A stretch of 58,683 nt of DNA from CAZBXE01 sp964496125. Lineage in GTDB: Bacteria; Chlamydiota; Chlamydiia; Chlamydiales; CAZBXE01. The stretch spans positions 1 through 58,683 of the forward strand of contig CAZBXE010000012.1 of the NCBI GenBank assembly GCA_964496125.1, read 5' to 3'. Below are positions 50,969 to 58,683 of the stretch, piece by piece. Position 1 is the first letter of the stretch. Every line of letters begins with the position of its first letter. The notes beneath the pieces are model-generated. The model did not search any database. It worked only from the letters and a program-made list of their open reading frames with translations, and had not been told where the DNA came from. The translations under genes and the position numbers were made by a program.

Positions 50969-51670
50969 TTAAAGCACTGGATCATCATTAACATCAGGAG
51001 GGACTCCCTCCCCGATCTCCACCTCCGGTTCGGACTCCTCCGAAGCCACCGAAAGAAGGTCATCACCCTCTCCCTCGACATCCTCCTCCAAAGCTTCAAT
51101 AGGATCTGGGATACGTCGCAAGGGGGCATTTACACATTCCAAAATACGAACGTTTTGGCCCGCTGCCTCGTGGGCATCAATAAGCTTCTTCAAATGTTTA
51201 CTATCACCTGCAAGGTTGCGAGCGTCATTATATCGCCCCTTGTTGATATGCTCATTCAGATCAGCAAAGTTATTCAAACGCTTTGCTGCCTTTTGTATTT
51301 CCTTCTCGGCATTTTCCATTGCTTTCTTCTCGCCGGAAAGTGTGTGCGATTTTCCTCCTGGTAAAGAAATCTCCCATTCTTTTCCTGTGAGCATGCTAAA
51401 CATGTTTTTCTTCTGGTTGATCTCGATTGTTTCACCATCTTTCAAATTCCCCAATGAAAACGCAAGGGTCTCACCAAGTTCGTTTACCTTCCGCTGAAAC
51501 ATCCCTTTTATATACTCTGGAGAAGCCCCCTTACAACCAAGCAATTCAGAGCTTAAGGTAATATCGTAGTTTTTCCCGTTGATTTCGAATCTGCCTGAGG
51601 CTACGCCTTCGGGATTCACCTGGACCTGTCCGATCAATTTGTGAGGCTGGGGGGCGTTAGCAGGTATCAT
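50969..51670 (-). CDS. Hypothetical protein with shared N-terminal domain, 233 residues
   Basis: Start ATG at 51670 has GAGGTG upstream; the frame extends to 51727, but that part covers the promoter. The N-terminal domain IGQVQVNPEGVASGRFEING, then KNYDITL, parallels VTGFLVI..KQYNIVL of the protein at 44895-45413. A Lys-rich middle (GEKKAMENAEKEIQKAAKRL) and a very acidic C-terminus follow (EALEEDVEGEGDDLLSVASE). There is no signal peptide. Its promoter carries the same TGGGTGGTATAAT motif as that paralogue. Confidence 0.6.
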   Translation of the reverse strand: MIPANAPQPHKLIGQVQVNPEGVASGRFEINGKNYDITLSSELLGCKGASPEYIKGMFQRKVNELGETLAFSLGNLKDGETIEINQKKNMFSMLTGKEWEISLPGGKSHTLSGEKKAMENAEKEIQKAAKRLNNFADLNEHINKGRYNDARNLAGDSKHLKKLIDAHEAAGQNVRILECVNAPLRRIPDPIEALEEDVEGEGDDLLSVASEESEPEVEIGEGVPPDVNDDPVL

Positions 51671-51697
51671 ACACACCTCATTTGGGTCATACAGCCT

Positions 51698-51710
51698 ATT
51701 ATACCACCCA
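51698..51710 (-). promoter_or_regulatory. Promoter with shared TGGGTGGTATAAT motif (copy 3)
   Basis: On the minus strand TTGAAA, 18 bases, TATAAT. The 14-base block GTGGGTGGTATAAT is identical to copy 2, and both are preceded by ATAATATTTT. The start codon at 51670 is 28 bases downstream of the -10. Confidence 0.75.
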
Positions 51711-51744
51711 CCAGAGATTCGTTTCAAAATATTATTATATATTT

Positions 51745-53463
51745 TTAGTTAGCAAGGGCTTGCAAAAGTGAAGAGGCAGCTATAATACGCAGGTGCTGCT
51801 GCGGCTCCTGCAAACAACTGGCAAGGAATGGGATAGAGCGGCGGGAGGCAATCGACCCAAGCGCCTCGAGTATCCGCTCTTTTTGGGCACGCTCTTGCGT
51901 AGCGTAGGCATTCTCTAAAGTTTGGAGCGCCGTTTCATCGTGGCCCCAAAGAGCAAGAAGAAGAGCCGCCTGAAGGCGCACCTTCTCCTCGGAATGCGTA
52001 AGGAGCGCGCGCACTTGCTCTTTTGCTTCTTCATCTCCTTCTGCAAGCAGAAGCGATGCCGCAATCCCCGTCACCGTCCACTCCTTCTTCTGGATAAAGG
52101 AAAGAAGCGCCTGCTGGACGCCCTCAAATTCTAGTGTTGCCAGAACGTTAAGAAGTTCTAAACGGGTCAAAAGGTCAGATGACTCGGGAAAGCGCGGGAT
52201 ATCGGGACGGTGGTGGAGGGTGCTTTTTGTCACGTAGCGAAATGCCCCCGTGTCCTCCCACATCAAAAGCTCCTTTTGCAGGGAGTCTAGGCACGTGTAA
52301 ATTGCTCTACAGCCCAGTTGAGGGTCTTTTCTCTCTGCAACCAGGGAAAGCGCAAGATTGATGTGTACGTAAGGGTCTTTTGTTTGGCAAAGAGCTTCGG
52401 ATACAAGCGGGTAGCCATGTTTACCAGTAGCCTTAAGGGCACCAGATGCAAGGTGTCGCACCTTTTCCTCCTCATGGAAGAGGTAGGGGCCAAGCGCCTG
52501 CTGCCCTAAAGGAGGGTTACAGAGGGTTAAGAGCCAAGCTGCCGTAATAGCAACTGGCTTCTCCCTGTCTTGTAGGCACGATTTTGCATAATTTTCGAGG
52601 GGAATTTGAGGACGAAGCGTACCTAGCACAAGAAGTGCTGCCATGCGCACATCAGGGTGTCGATCCTGCAAAAGAGGGATCACCATGTCGATGCATGTAT
52701 GTAGATCATAGCGCTGGACAAGCGCGCAAGCAAGGAGGCGGTGCGTTGCGCGGGTGCTCTTTGCTAGTTTTGCAATCTCTGCCGGCTCGGCCCCCTCTGT
52801 GATCTGCACGAGTGATTGAAGTGTTGCACCGCGCTCTTCGTCCGATAAAATGTCGGAAAGAAGATGCCTTTCTAAAAGGGGTCTAGCTGCTTTAATGCGG
52901 CGGGTGCCGATGGCTTTTAGGGCGGCCATGCGGCAAGAGTAGGCCTTATCAAAGCGAAATCTCTGCACGATTTCCTTTTGGAGCTTTTCATCGGGTAGCT
53001 GTGATGCGAGAAGGATGGCCACGGTGCGAATGAGGGCAGACGTATCTTGCATAGCCGCATGGAGTATGGCTACTCCCTTTACATCCCGGGAGAGAAGGGC
53101 CGCAATGAGCGACATGTTTCTTGTCAAAACGGTAGTTGATTTAGCGCCGTTTTGGATAGAGCCCCAAGCCATTGCCTCTAGCAGTTCAGGATCGTATTCT
53201 TTACCTGGATAGAAGGTAGCAAACTTTTGCCATGCTTCCATCATTTTTGCCTCATCACCCAGAGCAGCTGTAGCCTTGATATAGGTGTTCAGTAGGGTTT
53301 CAGAGCGCGGCTGAGAGGCAAGAGCCACTTCAAGTTCGATGATTGCAGACCCAGGATCTTGGATCTTGATATGCGCACTCGTCCGCCTTGCAAGCTCTGT
53401 CTCATCAAACGCATACAGGGGCAAAGAAAGAACAAACAAAAGCGTGCTAAGCCATCTGACCAA
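51745..53463 (-). CDS. HEAT-repeat protein, exported
   Basis: 572 residues from a TTG at 53463 (GGAGG eight bases upstream). This start gives the signal peptide VRWLSTLLFVLSLPLYA and overlaps the HIT gene by 17 bases; a longer frame to 53526 is antisense-free but lacks a signal. The body is made of HEAT-like helical pairs (HPDVRMAALLVLGTLRPQIP; EEKVRHLASGALKATGKHGY; EEKVRLQAALLLALWGHDET). A TPR-like stretch near the N-terminus reads AIIELEVALASQPRSETLLN. Expected in the periplasm as a scaffold. HEAT-HIT-MYG1 is an order I recall from Chlamydia (CT384-386). Confidence 0.8.
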   Translation of the reverse strand: MVRWLSTLLFVLSLPLYAFDETELARRTSAHIKIQDPGSAIIELEVALASQPRSETLLNTYIKATAALGDEAKMMEAWQKFATFYPGKEYDPELLEAMAWGSIQNGAKSTTVLTRNMSLIAALLSRDVKGVAILHAAMQDTSALIRTVAILLASQLPDEKLQKEIVQRFRFDKAYSCRMAALKAIGTRRIKAARPLLERHLLSDILSDEERGATLQSLVQITEGAEPAEIAKLAKSTRATHRLLACALVQRYDLHTCIDMVIPLLQDRHPDVRMAALLVLGTLRPQIPLENYAKSCLQDREKPVAITAAWLLTLCNPPLGQQALGPYLFHEEEKVRHLASGALKATGKHGYPLVSEALCQTKDPYVHINLALSLVAERKDPQLGCRAIYTCLDSLQKELLMWEDTGAFRYVTKSTLHHRPDIPRFPESSDLLTRLELLNVLATLEFEGVQQALLSFIQKKEWTVTGIAASLLLAEGDEEAKEQVRALLTHSEEKVRLQAALLLALWGHDETALQTLENAYATQERAQKERILEALGSIASRRSIPFLASCLQEPQQHLRIIAASSLLQALAN

Positions 53464-53782
53464 GGGTGCGCCCTCCGATGAGATGGAAGTGCAGATGGAA
53501 GATAGCCTGACCTGCGGGCGTGCCATTATTTACCGTCAGGCGGTAGCCGCGGGCAATGCCAAAATTTTCAGCAAGCTTTTGTGCCACCTCTACAATTTCT
53601 GCCATGAGGGGAAGATCCTCTTCAGACATATCTTGGAGGCTTGCGATCTCTTTTTTAGGCATAATCAAAATGTGAATCGGCGCTACCGGGTGAATATCCT
53701 TAATGGCAAGGATCCGGTCGTTTTCAAACACTTTTTCAGAAGGAACCTCTCCCCTGATGATTTTGCCAAAAATGGTACTCAC
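53447..53782 (-). CDS. HIT family nucleotide hydrolase/transferase
   Basis: 111 residues, the usual size for the Hint branch. The histidine triad is HLHFHL (His96, His98, His100) after GTPAGQAIF, and an upstream DIHPVAPIHILIMPKK block is typical of Hint proteins, which cleave purine nucleoside phosphoramidates. GTG start overlapping the MYG1 stop (GTGA). Cytoplasmic. Confidence 0.93.
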   Translation of the reverse strand: MSTIFGKIIRGEVPSEKVFENDRILAIKDIHPVAPIHILIMPKKEIASLQDMSEEDLPLMAEIVEVAQKLAENFGIARGYRLTVNNGTPAGQAIFHLHFHLIGGRTLGQMA

Positions 53783-54669
53783 TTCGTTTCGTTCTCCAAA
53801 ATGTAGCTAAGGGCCTTCAAAGCATCTTCTTTTGTTTCCCAAACAGAGATAAAGCGCCCTTTATGGCAAAAAATGGCTCCAGAGATCCCGGAAACCTTTT
53901 TTAATTCTTTTGCCAGAAGGCCGGCCCACCTCTCTGGCAGTGGCTGGCGCACTTCCATGCGCCTCTCTTCATTCGGCGGTATACCGCGTAGCTTCCAATG
54001 TTTACCAGATGGCATAATAATAAAGCGAGCAGGATGCTCTTCTCCGCCAAAAGCAAAGAAGCTTTCTTGCCAGGGAATGCCCCGATCAAAAAGCAGGCAT
54101 TCTTTTCCCGACTCCATCGCCTTTGCCACAATCTGTCCACATTCATGAACGTAGGCAAAGCGGCGGCGCATCCTCTGAAGCAACCCAAGGACTAGGTCAA
54201 ATGCTTCAAAAAAAGACTTGTCAAAAGTCGTTTCATCCACATCGTAGGGAACTGGTGTATAATAGCTTAGCATATTGGAGAAGGTAAGCATTCCTTCTAC
54301 CTTAACGTCGTGTCCATTGTCGTGTGCATCGACTCCTTGCACGAGCTTGGAGTTAAAAAACTCATATTCTTCCTGAGTCAAATCGCCCTGCTCACGCAGG
54401 TAGGCAAGGACCATTCCGGCGCTGCTCATGGGACCGATGTAATCGGCTTGGTGGTGGTCAAAGAAGCGCTCTTTTGGGTCGTAGTGTCCCCCTACATCGC
54501 ACACATAGTCGCAGGTAGCGAGGACCTTTGGATCTCTTGTGCGGCGGATTTTGTGGGGGTCTATGCGTCCGACGAGGGCAAGCAAGGCGCATGCTGTAAC
54601 TTCATCGGCATGAAAAGGGCCGTCGTGAGTGCCTACACTACGTGGAACTTTTTCTTCATTTTTTGACAT
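53779..54669 (-). CDS. MYG1/UPF0160 family metal-dependent hydrolase
   Basis: 296 residues from the ATG at 54669; an in-frame GTG at 54687 is possible and neither has a clear ribosome site. Family motifs: VGTHDGPFHADEVTACALLA (residues ~12-31), DYVCDVGGHYDPKERFFDHH and a C-terminal WAGLLAKELKKVSGISGAIF. MYG1 homologues are DHH-like phosphoesterases, and the eukaryotic protein is reported as a 3'-5' exoribonuclease. Translationally coupled to HIT. Confidence 0.9.
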   Translation of the reverse strand: MSKNEEKVPRSVGTHDGPFHADEVTACALLALVGRIDPHKIRRTRDPKVLATCDYVCDVGGHYDPKERFFDHHQADYIGPMSSAGMVLAYLREQGDLTQEEYEFFNSKLVQGVDAHDNGHDVKVEGMLTFSNMLSYYTPVPYDVDETTFDKSFFEAFDLVLGLLQRMRRRFAYVHECGQIVAKAMESGKECLLFDRGIPWQESFFAFGGEEHPARFIIMPSGKHWKLRGIPPNEERRMEVRQPLPERWAGLLAKELKKVSGISGAIFCHKGRFISVWETKEDALKALSYILENETK

Positions 54670-54725
54670 AGGTAAAAAGTATTCCACAAAACTGCATTTC
54701 TCGCAGCTACTTTCTACAAAACTTT

Positions 54726-55607
54726 TTATGAAGAGCCTGAACGCTTTGTTACTAGCTGATCACCCCATTTGAAAGTGAGGGAAAGAGTTTCTCCTCCTGT
54801 TCTTATGATGCTTAAGCCTGCAGTTCCTCCGGTTTTTCCAATTACCTTTGGCATAATCATCATCTGGGCCTTGCCACCGGTCATCAAAAGAGGGGAAGTG
54901 GGTGCGACTTCATGCTCAGAGAAGTAATTACAGAGGCAACTCTCCTCTGGTTTAAATCCTTCGCAATAGGCACCATAAATTATGCATTCGGGCCTATTTG
55001 AGACAATTTCGACCCCAAATTTTGCGCCATCTTCTGCTACTGTTATGAGAGGCAGTGGCACCACTCTTTCAGATAGGATGATTTTACCATCGTCAGATAC
55101 CAATACGAAGCAGATTGGTTCCCCTGGAAGGTGTGTTTCCCAGCTCGAGCAGAAGGGAAAATCTGTTAGGCGCTGCTCTACTCTTCCTGACACCCATTCT
55201 CCTTTTTCATTCTGTGTAAAATGCGCAAGAGGAGAGAGCACATTAGTAACGGTTTGTGTGTAGAGCCAAAAGCTTTGATCTTTGGGGAGTCCCTGAACAT
55301 CACACCGAACGATCGACACGATCTTGCTCATTTCATTTTGAACACATGCATTGGTTTCTTTCGAGGCGAGCGCAAGAAAGTCTTTTGGCTGCATGACTAC
55401 TGCTGTAAGCTGGGCATCAGAGCCGACTTTGCCTGACTTACACCCTGCTGTCACAGAATATACAAGTCCCTTATCCAGATTTGGCTGTGGATTATTCCAT
55501 ACGGTAAGTGTATCGTGGTTAGTAGTCTCACTGCTTTTGGAAGCTGCGCAGCCCTGTTGCAGAAGCAAACACAAACAAAATATGATTTTTTTCATCAATA
55601 GCTCCAT
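54726..55607 (-). CDS. Hypothetical lipoprotein, 293 residues
   Basis: Signal KKIIFCLCLLLQQGC with a lipobox-like LQQGC. The ATG at 55607 and one at 55595 (giving MKKII) each have GGAG six bases upstream, so the start is undecided. The mature domain has paired Cys and beta-like segments (EPICFVLVSDDGKIILSERV; GGTAGLSIIRTGGETLSLTF). A Cys cluster near the end reads ESCLCNYF. No family recognised. Followed after 38 bases by the MYG1 gene on the same strand. Confidence 0.65.
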   Translation of the reverse strand: MELLMKKIIFCLCLLLQQGCAASKSSETTNHDTLTVWNNPQPNLDKGLVYSVTAGCKSGKVGSDAQLTAVVMQPKDFLALASKETNACVQNEMSKIVSIVRCDVQGLPKDQSFWLYTQTVTNVLSPLAHFTQNEKGEWVSGRVEQRLTDFPFCSSWETHLPGEPICFVLVSDDGKIILSERVVPLPLITVAEDGAKFGVEIVSNRPECIIYGAYCEGFKPEESCLCNYFSEHEVAPTSPLLMTGGKAQMMIMPKVIGKTGGTAGLSIIRTGGETLSLTFKWGDQLVTKRSGSS

Positions 55608-55657
55608 GGTGGTCTCCGAGTGTATGGCGTCTTCTCAATTTCTGCAAAGAAAAAATT

Positions 55658-55690
55658 TTTCCAATCGGGTGCCAGGCACCGGATTGGAAA
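55658..55690 (-). terminator. Intrinsic terminator after the 55746-58379 gene group
   Basis: TTTCCAATC-c-GGTGCC, loop T, GGCACC-c-GATTGGAAA on the minus strand: 15 base pairs with one mismatch, followed by AATTTTTTC. Lies 56 bases after the stop at 55746. Confidence 0.8.
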
Positions 55691-55698
55691 CTAACTAG

Positions 55699-55782
55699 AC
55701 ACAAATGAACTGAAAAACCCGTTTCTAGCTGTGTCTTTCAGCCTTTCAATGTTTGCCCGCCTGCACCGTTCTGGTTTTAACC
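55699..55782 (+). repeat. Dispersed repeat, variant A, partial copy overlapping a gene end
   Basis: ACACAAATGAACTGAAAA (55699-55716) matches the left arm of 28471-28490. Farther on, GCCCGCCTGCACCGTTCTGG plus TTTTAACC matches the interior of that element. No right arm is present. The last ten codons of the protein encoded at 55746-57086 lie inside it. Confidence 0.7.
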
Positions 55783-57086
55783 TTAAATCTACGATAAATG
55801 AAAACTATAAAAACAACGGGAAGCAACCAAAAAAAATTTAACCATAGAAAACTAACACGCCACACAAACATCAAAAAAATCCAACTTAAAATGTACTGCA
55901 AGTGCCGAGACAGCTTTTTTACCACCCTTCCTACCGTTTCAGACAAGGTGAAAGGTGTGTTTTCCAAAATTCTTTTTGCTTCTGGATACGTTTCAGTTGC
56001 ATAAACGATAGTATCATAAAGCCTGGGACTAATCTTACTCGGAACTCTCTGGTTATAGGTAATGGTACCTGCGTATAACACAGCACTTTCCATACTCCCA
56101 TCAGTGTAAGCGCTATACCCCCCGCCCCACGGTTCGCGTTTTCTAAATAACAGCTGCAACTCTACCCCACTTACTGCGAGGGGATATTGTTTTAAGTAGG
56201 GTCTAATCTCTTCATCTTCATTGAAAGCAGAGAGCAGCCTTTCTAAAGTTAGAAGCAAAATCTCTCTAGCTTCCCGGCAATTAACAGGATAGGGGTACCT
56301 GCATTGAACGCGAATTTCCGATAAATCAAGAGCTGGCTGCCCAAACACCATCCAACCGCTAGCAAGATACGCCACGCTATGTTTTTTCATTTCCTGTTTG
56401 AAGGCATTTAGGATTCGATCTAAATCTTTTTCAAAAGGCGCAGGCTGATGAAGAGACGGGCAGACTATGCCAGCGACTTCATTAAGTCTAATGGCCTCAT
56501 CGAAAGCTTCTTCAAACATCCAATCCGCCCGCTCCTTGTATTTTGTAGGATAATCCGTGTACCAACTAGCTGTTCGATACCGGAGAAATCGCCCTTGGAT
56601 GCTGTCCAGTCTGCTTCGTGCACAGCCGAGCGAAACACTAGCGATGCACCCATCGCCGTATTCCCGTCCCTCTTTGTCTCTAAACACTACGTGAACCCCT
56701 GCCTCGCTCGGGGTCAAAGAAAGCTTGTTAAAATACAACGATAGTTTGGGGTCTGCATCGATTGCATTAGAAAGCTTGCTTCCAAGAGCTAACACAAGAG
56801 CTCTTGCTTCATCCCGTGTAGCGGGGCGATGAGCTATAAAATCCATCGCATGGTAAGAACAGTGAGGCGACAAAACCAAGTTAAATTCCTGTTCCATTTG
56901 CCTACCAAAAACGCTTTGGAACTCCTTGATATACCTTTTGCATTCCTTTGCTGATATTTCCCGAGAAAGAGAATACTGGCTATCATCGCAAAAGGCGGGA
57001 CAGGGACTAAGGCTACCACCTATCCTCGTAAAAATGAGCGTGAATTGAACAAGCTTACTCATTAGAACTCTCTTTGCTCTGGTCAT
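55746..57086 (-). CDS. Hypothetical protein with two copies of a local domain and C-terminal membrane helices
   Basis: 446 residues from the ATG at 57086; a GTG at 57092 and an ATG at 57062 are alternatives. There is a signal-like N-terminus (SKLVQFTLIFTRIGGSL). Two related domains follow: one around residues 90-210 (RDEARALVLALGSKLSNAID) and one around 275-390 (CREAREILLLTLERLLSAFN, then EEIRPYLKQYPLAVSGVELQ). The second matches the protein at 57097-57678. Near the C-terminus two hydrophobic helices (YILSWIFLMFVWRVSFLWLN; WLLPVVFIVFIYRRF) would anchor it in a membrane. The final residues, KTRTVQAGKH, are encoded by a dispersed repeat. Function unknown. Confidence 0.6.
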   Translation of the reverse strand: MTRAKRVLMSKLVQFTLIFTRIGGSLSPCPAFCDDSQYSLSREISAKECKRYIKEFQSVFGRQMEQEFNLVLSPHCSYHAMDFIAHRPATRDEARALVLALGSKLSNAIDADPKLSLYFNKLSLTPSEAGVHVVFRDKEGREYGDGCIASVSLGCARSRLDSIQGRFLRYRTASWYTDYPTKYKERADWMFEEAFDEAIRLNEVAGIVCPSLHQPAPFEKDLDRILNAFKQEMKKHSVAYLASGWMVFGQPALDLSEIRVQCRYPYPVNCREAREILLLTLERLLSAFNEDEEIRPYLKQYPLAVSGVELQLLFRKREPWGGGYSAYTDGSMESAVLYAGTITYNQRVPSKISPRLYDTIVYATETYPEAKRILENTPFTLSETVGRVVKKLSRHLQYILSWIFLMFVWRVSFLWLNFFWLLPVVFIVFIYRRFKVKTRTVQAGKH

Positions 57087-57096
57087 AAGCACAACG

Positions 57097-57678
57097 TCAT
57101 TCCGCCACGTTCAATTTGGAGATCTGATTTTCCACAATACGCTTTGCCTCTTCGTAGTCTTCCACATGGACCGTTTCATATTCTTCGTTTATTAAACTGT
57201 ACCTTCTATAGCAAACCTTTCCTTGAATTCCAACGACATAGTCAATTCTTTGCGCCCCTTCTTTTTTTTCCTTTTCTTCTTCTTCGATTGATGCAAATGC
57301 AGGATAACTAATTGACACCTTGAATTCATCAATTGGAAATGGATAAGCAACTAGATAGGGTCGGATTTCTTCTGTAGAATTCACATAATCGAGCATACCC
57401 TGTGTAATAGTCACGTAAATTTTTCTAGCACTATCTATGCCGTATTGAGGAATCCTCGATCCAAATCGGTAGACAAAGCCATTCAAGCCACCATGAAAAG
57501 CTCCCCCAGTCGCAACTAGCCGAAGTTTGAATTCTTGCGTATATTGAACTGCAAGCTTTTGCAAACCGTCTCTTGCGATATCCACATAGTCCCGAGGTTT
57601 TTTATTCAGGTTATGATAAATTACACCAACCAAAAAAGACACCATCAATATAATAAACAACAAAGTTTTCTGTTTCAT
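57097..57678 (-). CDS. Hypothetical membrane-anchored paralogue, 193 residues
   Basis: N-terminal anchor QKTLLFIILMVSFLVGVIYH. The domain resembles those in the next protein: SARKIYVTITQGMLDYVNST, then EEIRPYLVAYPFPIDEFKVS, and near the end EEAKRIVEN, against PEAKRILEN there. This protein carries one copy and the neighbour two, so the group arose by duplication. Its ATG overlaps the stop of the DUF687-like gene (ATGA), implying one operon. Possibly an immunity or partner protein for the RHS/DUF687 product; this is speculation from position. Confidence 0.6.
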   Translation of the reverse strand: MKQKTLLFIILMVSFLVGVIYHNLNKKPRDYVDIARDGLQKLAVQYTQEFKLRLVATGGAFHGGLNGFVYRFGSRIPQYGIDSARKIYVTITQGMLDYVNSTEEIRPYLVAYPFPIDEFKVSISYPAFASIEEEEKEKKEGAQRIDYVVGIQGKVCYRRYSLINEEYETVHVEDYEEAKRIVENQISKLNVAE

Positions 57679-58379
57679 CTATAAGTACTTTCCCTTTTTA
57701 CTGATGGGTGTTCCAGAAGGAAGTCACTTCCTATATCGCCTATCGCTTTAGAGTAGGTTGCACCGCACATAGAATGATTCTCTAAATATCCAGATCCAGG
57801 TTCTACTGGTTCAAGAAAATGGACATCAGCCCGTCCCCATAATATGGCCGCCCTATAGTCCAAAAAATTAATAAGCAAGCCAATCCCATCCTCCCACGAC
57901 AAATAATTTTCAACCTTGCGAAAAGTCTTCCCGTCATCAGGAAAAAGATAAGCAGAGCCAAATGTATATAACTCGGTCCGAGCGAGAAGCTCTGGATCTA
58001 GGTCTTTTATGGCTGCCCTGAAAATAAGGCCTGCTTCACTTGAAAGGGTAAGATGCAAAATTCCCTGGTTATTCATTTCTTTATGAGCTTGGTTAAAAGC
58101 ATCGATTACCATCTTTACACTATCCGTTTTAACATAAACCATCTCCCAAAATGCATCCACTATATCACCAAGTCCGCGAGCTTTGGTAGAATTATAGCAA
58201 TAAGTGACATTTGTTCCGCCATGGGCTTTTGAAATTAGGGAGGCCGTTTGTCTAGAGTCATCTAAACTGTTGCTCATTCCATTGATGTAAAGAAACCTGT
58301 GACCTTCAAAAAGGTTTTGATTGCCTACGCAAGCAATACAACACTTTTCGGGTTCAATGAAGTTGTCAGCTCGCGCCAA
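57675..58379 (-). CDS. DUF687-like chlamydial protein, former RHS C-terminal domain
   Basis: 234 residues counted from a TTG at 58379, but the frame is open upstream to 58586 and there reads an RHS core end (FGHRHYDPTSGRWLTPDP, then NLYAYVNNSPLHHIDLYG). This domain is therefore the variable C-terminal part of an RHS-type protein. GHRFLYINGMSNSLDDSRQT and VTYCYNSTKARGLGDIVDAF resemble chlamydial DUF687 proteins, an alpha/beta-hydrolase-like group, as I recall them. The nucleophile-elbow place reads LHLTLSSEAG, so a Ser is available but the usual HSxGG form is not kept. Whether it is still translated without its RHS part is unclear. Confidence 0.5.
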   Translation of the reverse strand: MARADNFIEPEKCCIACVGNQNLFEGHRFLYINGMSNSLDDSRQTASLISKAHGGTNVTYCYNSTKARGLGDIVDAFWEMVYVKTDSVKMVIDAFNQAHKEMNNQGILHLTLSSEAGLIFRAAIKDLDPELLARTELYTFGSAYLFPDDGKTFRKVENYLSWEDGIGLLINFLDYRAAILWGRADVHFLEPVEPGSGYLENHSMCGATYSKAIGDIGSDFLLEHPSVKRESTYR

Positions 58380-58630
58380 AATATCAGCAGGAGAAATGCC
58401 CCATCCTAAATGGCTACCGAAGGATAAGTCGCAAATAAGCCCGTAGAGGTCGATGTGGTGGAGCGGGGAGTTGTTGACGTAGGCGTAGAGATTGGGGCCG
58501 GAGGCGTAGCCTGAGGGATCGGGCGTGAGCCAGCGGCCGGAGGTGGGGTCGTAGTGGCGGTGGCCAAAGTTAAGTTGGTTGCAGGCTCAAGAAGGGTTAC
58601 GATATTTCCGTTATGGTCGTGAAGAGGAAT
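58380..58630 (-). pseudogene. RHS repeat core, frameshifted and truncated
   Basis: On the minus strand the first part reads IPLHDHNGNIVTLLEPATN, an RHS-type segment. The expected continuation, QLNFGHRHYDPTSGRWLTPD, is in another frame, entered near 58575-58600. A TGA at 58587-58589 closes the second frame just upstream. The 5' side is cut off at 58630 by a variant A repeat. So the RHS gene has lost its start and has a frameshift, while its tail (57675-58379) stays open. Confidence 0.7.
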
Positions 58631-58683
58631 ATACACAAATAAGCTGAAAAGTTGGGAATATGCCAAGGAGGCGCTCTCAATTT
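58631..58683 (+). repeat. Dispersed repeat, variant A, copy at window edge
   Basis: ATACACAAATAAGCTGAAAA plus GTTGG (58631-58655) is identical to 13939-13963. It is followed by GCGCTCTCAATTT, like the CTCAAT-containing spacer of the other copies. The element runs off the window end. It adjoins the broken RHS gene. Confidence 0.75.

Noticed and set aside
54245..54270. TGGTGTATAATAG as a further copy of the shared promoter motif
   Set aside because: It lies within the MYG1 coding region, lacks the GGGTGG block, and no gene start follows on that strand.

Overview
The window comes from a member of the order Chlamydiales, most probably an environmental (non-Chlamydiaceae) lineage. The evidence is gene order. 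The run infA - tRNA-Thr - tuf - tRNA-Trp - secE - nusG - rplK - rplA - rplJ - rplL - rpoB - rpoC - tal, the V-type ATPase cluster E - DUF2764 - A - B - D - I - K, valS, an aroG-lipoprotein pair and a HEAT protein - HIT - MYG1 trio are all arrangements I recall from chlamydial genomes. Features unlike Chlamydiaceae are the ISAs1 transposase remnant, the F-box/WD40 protein, the RHS remnant, the dispersed palindromic repeats and fumC joined to the ATPase operon. The genus cannot be fixed from this sequence alone.

Layout. 1-900: transposase remnant directly upstream of valS. 0.9-6.7 kb: valS, an LcrH/SycD-like TPR protein, an outer-membrane beta-barrel and an F-box/WD40 protein. 6.8-10.9 kb: three tandem sodium:alanine symporters. 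11-13.7 kb: an unknown 404-residue protein, DAHP synthase and a lipoprotein. 13.7-14.0 kb: repeats and a gene remnant. 14.0-22.8 kb: an operon reading leftwards, V-ATPase E-DUF2764-A-B-D-I-K followed by fumC. 22.9-27.4 kb: small secreted and lipoprotein genes, including a His/Gly-rich pair. 27.4-41.6 kb: tal, then the RNA polymerase / ribosomal protein / tuf / infA block on the minus strand with two tRNAs. 41.9-44.5 kb: an unknown protein, sufE and a TyrP-type aromatic amino acid permease behind a leader terminator. 44.6-51.7 kb: a cluster of unfamiliar proteins, including a 1544-residue coiled-coil protein with an internal duplication and three proteins sharing a short N-terminal domain. 51.7-55.6 kb: HEAT, HIT, MYG1 and a lipoprotein. 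55.7-58.7 kb: proteins sharing a repeated domain, a DUF687-like protein and a frameshifted RHS core.

Functional themes. Sodium energetics: subunit K keeps the residues that bind Na+ in the Enterococcus hirae rotor ring, and three Na+:alanine symporters lie nearby. Host interaction: F-box/WD40, RHS/DUF687, large coiled-coil and secreted proteins are plausible effectors, by inference. Regulation: a 13-base promoter motif (TGGGTGGTATAAT) is shared by three separate accessory genes. Intrinsic-terminator hairpins sit immediately before the tyrP-like gene and before tRNA-Trp, leaving no room for a promoter in between. A dispersed repeat family with arms starting ATACACA occurs at seven or more sites, and one copy supplies the C-terminus of a predicted protein.
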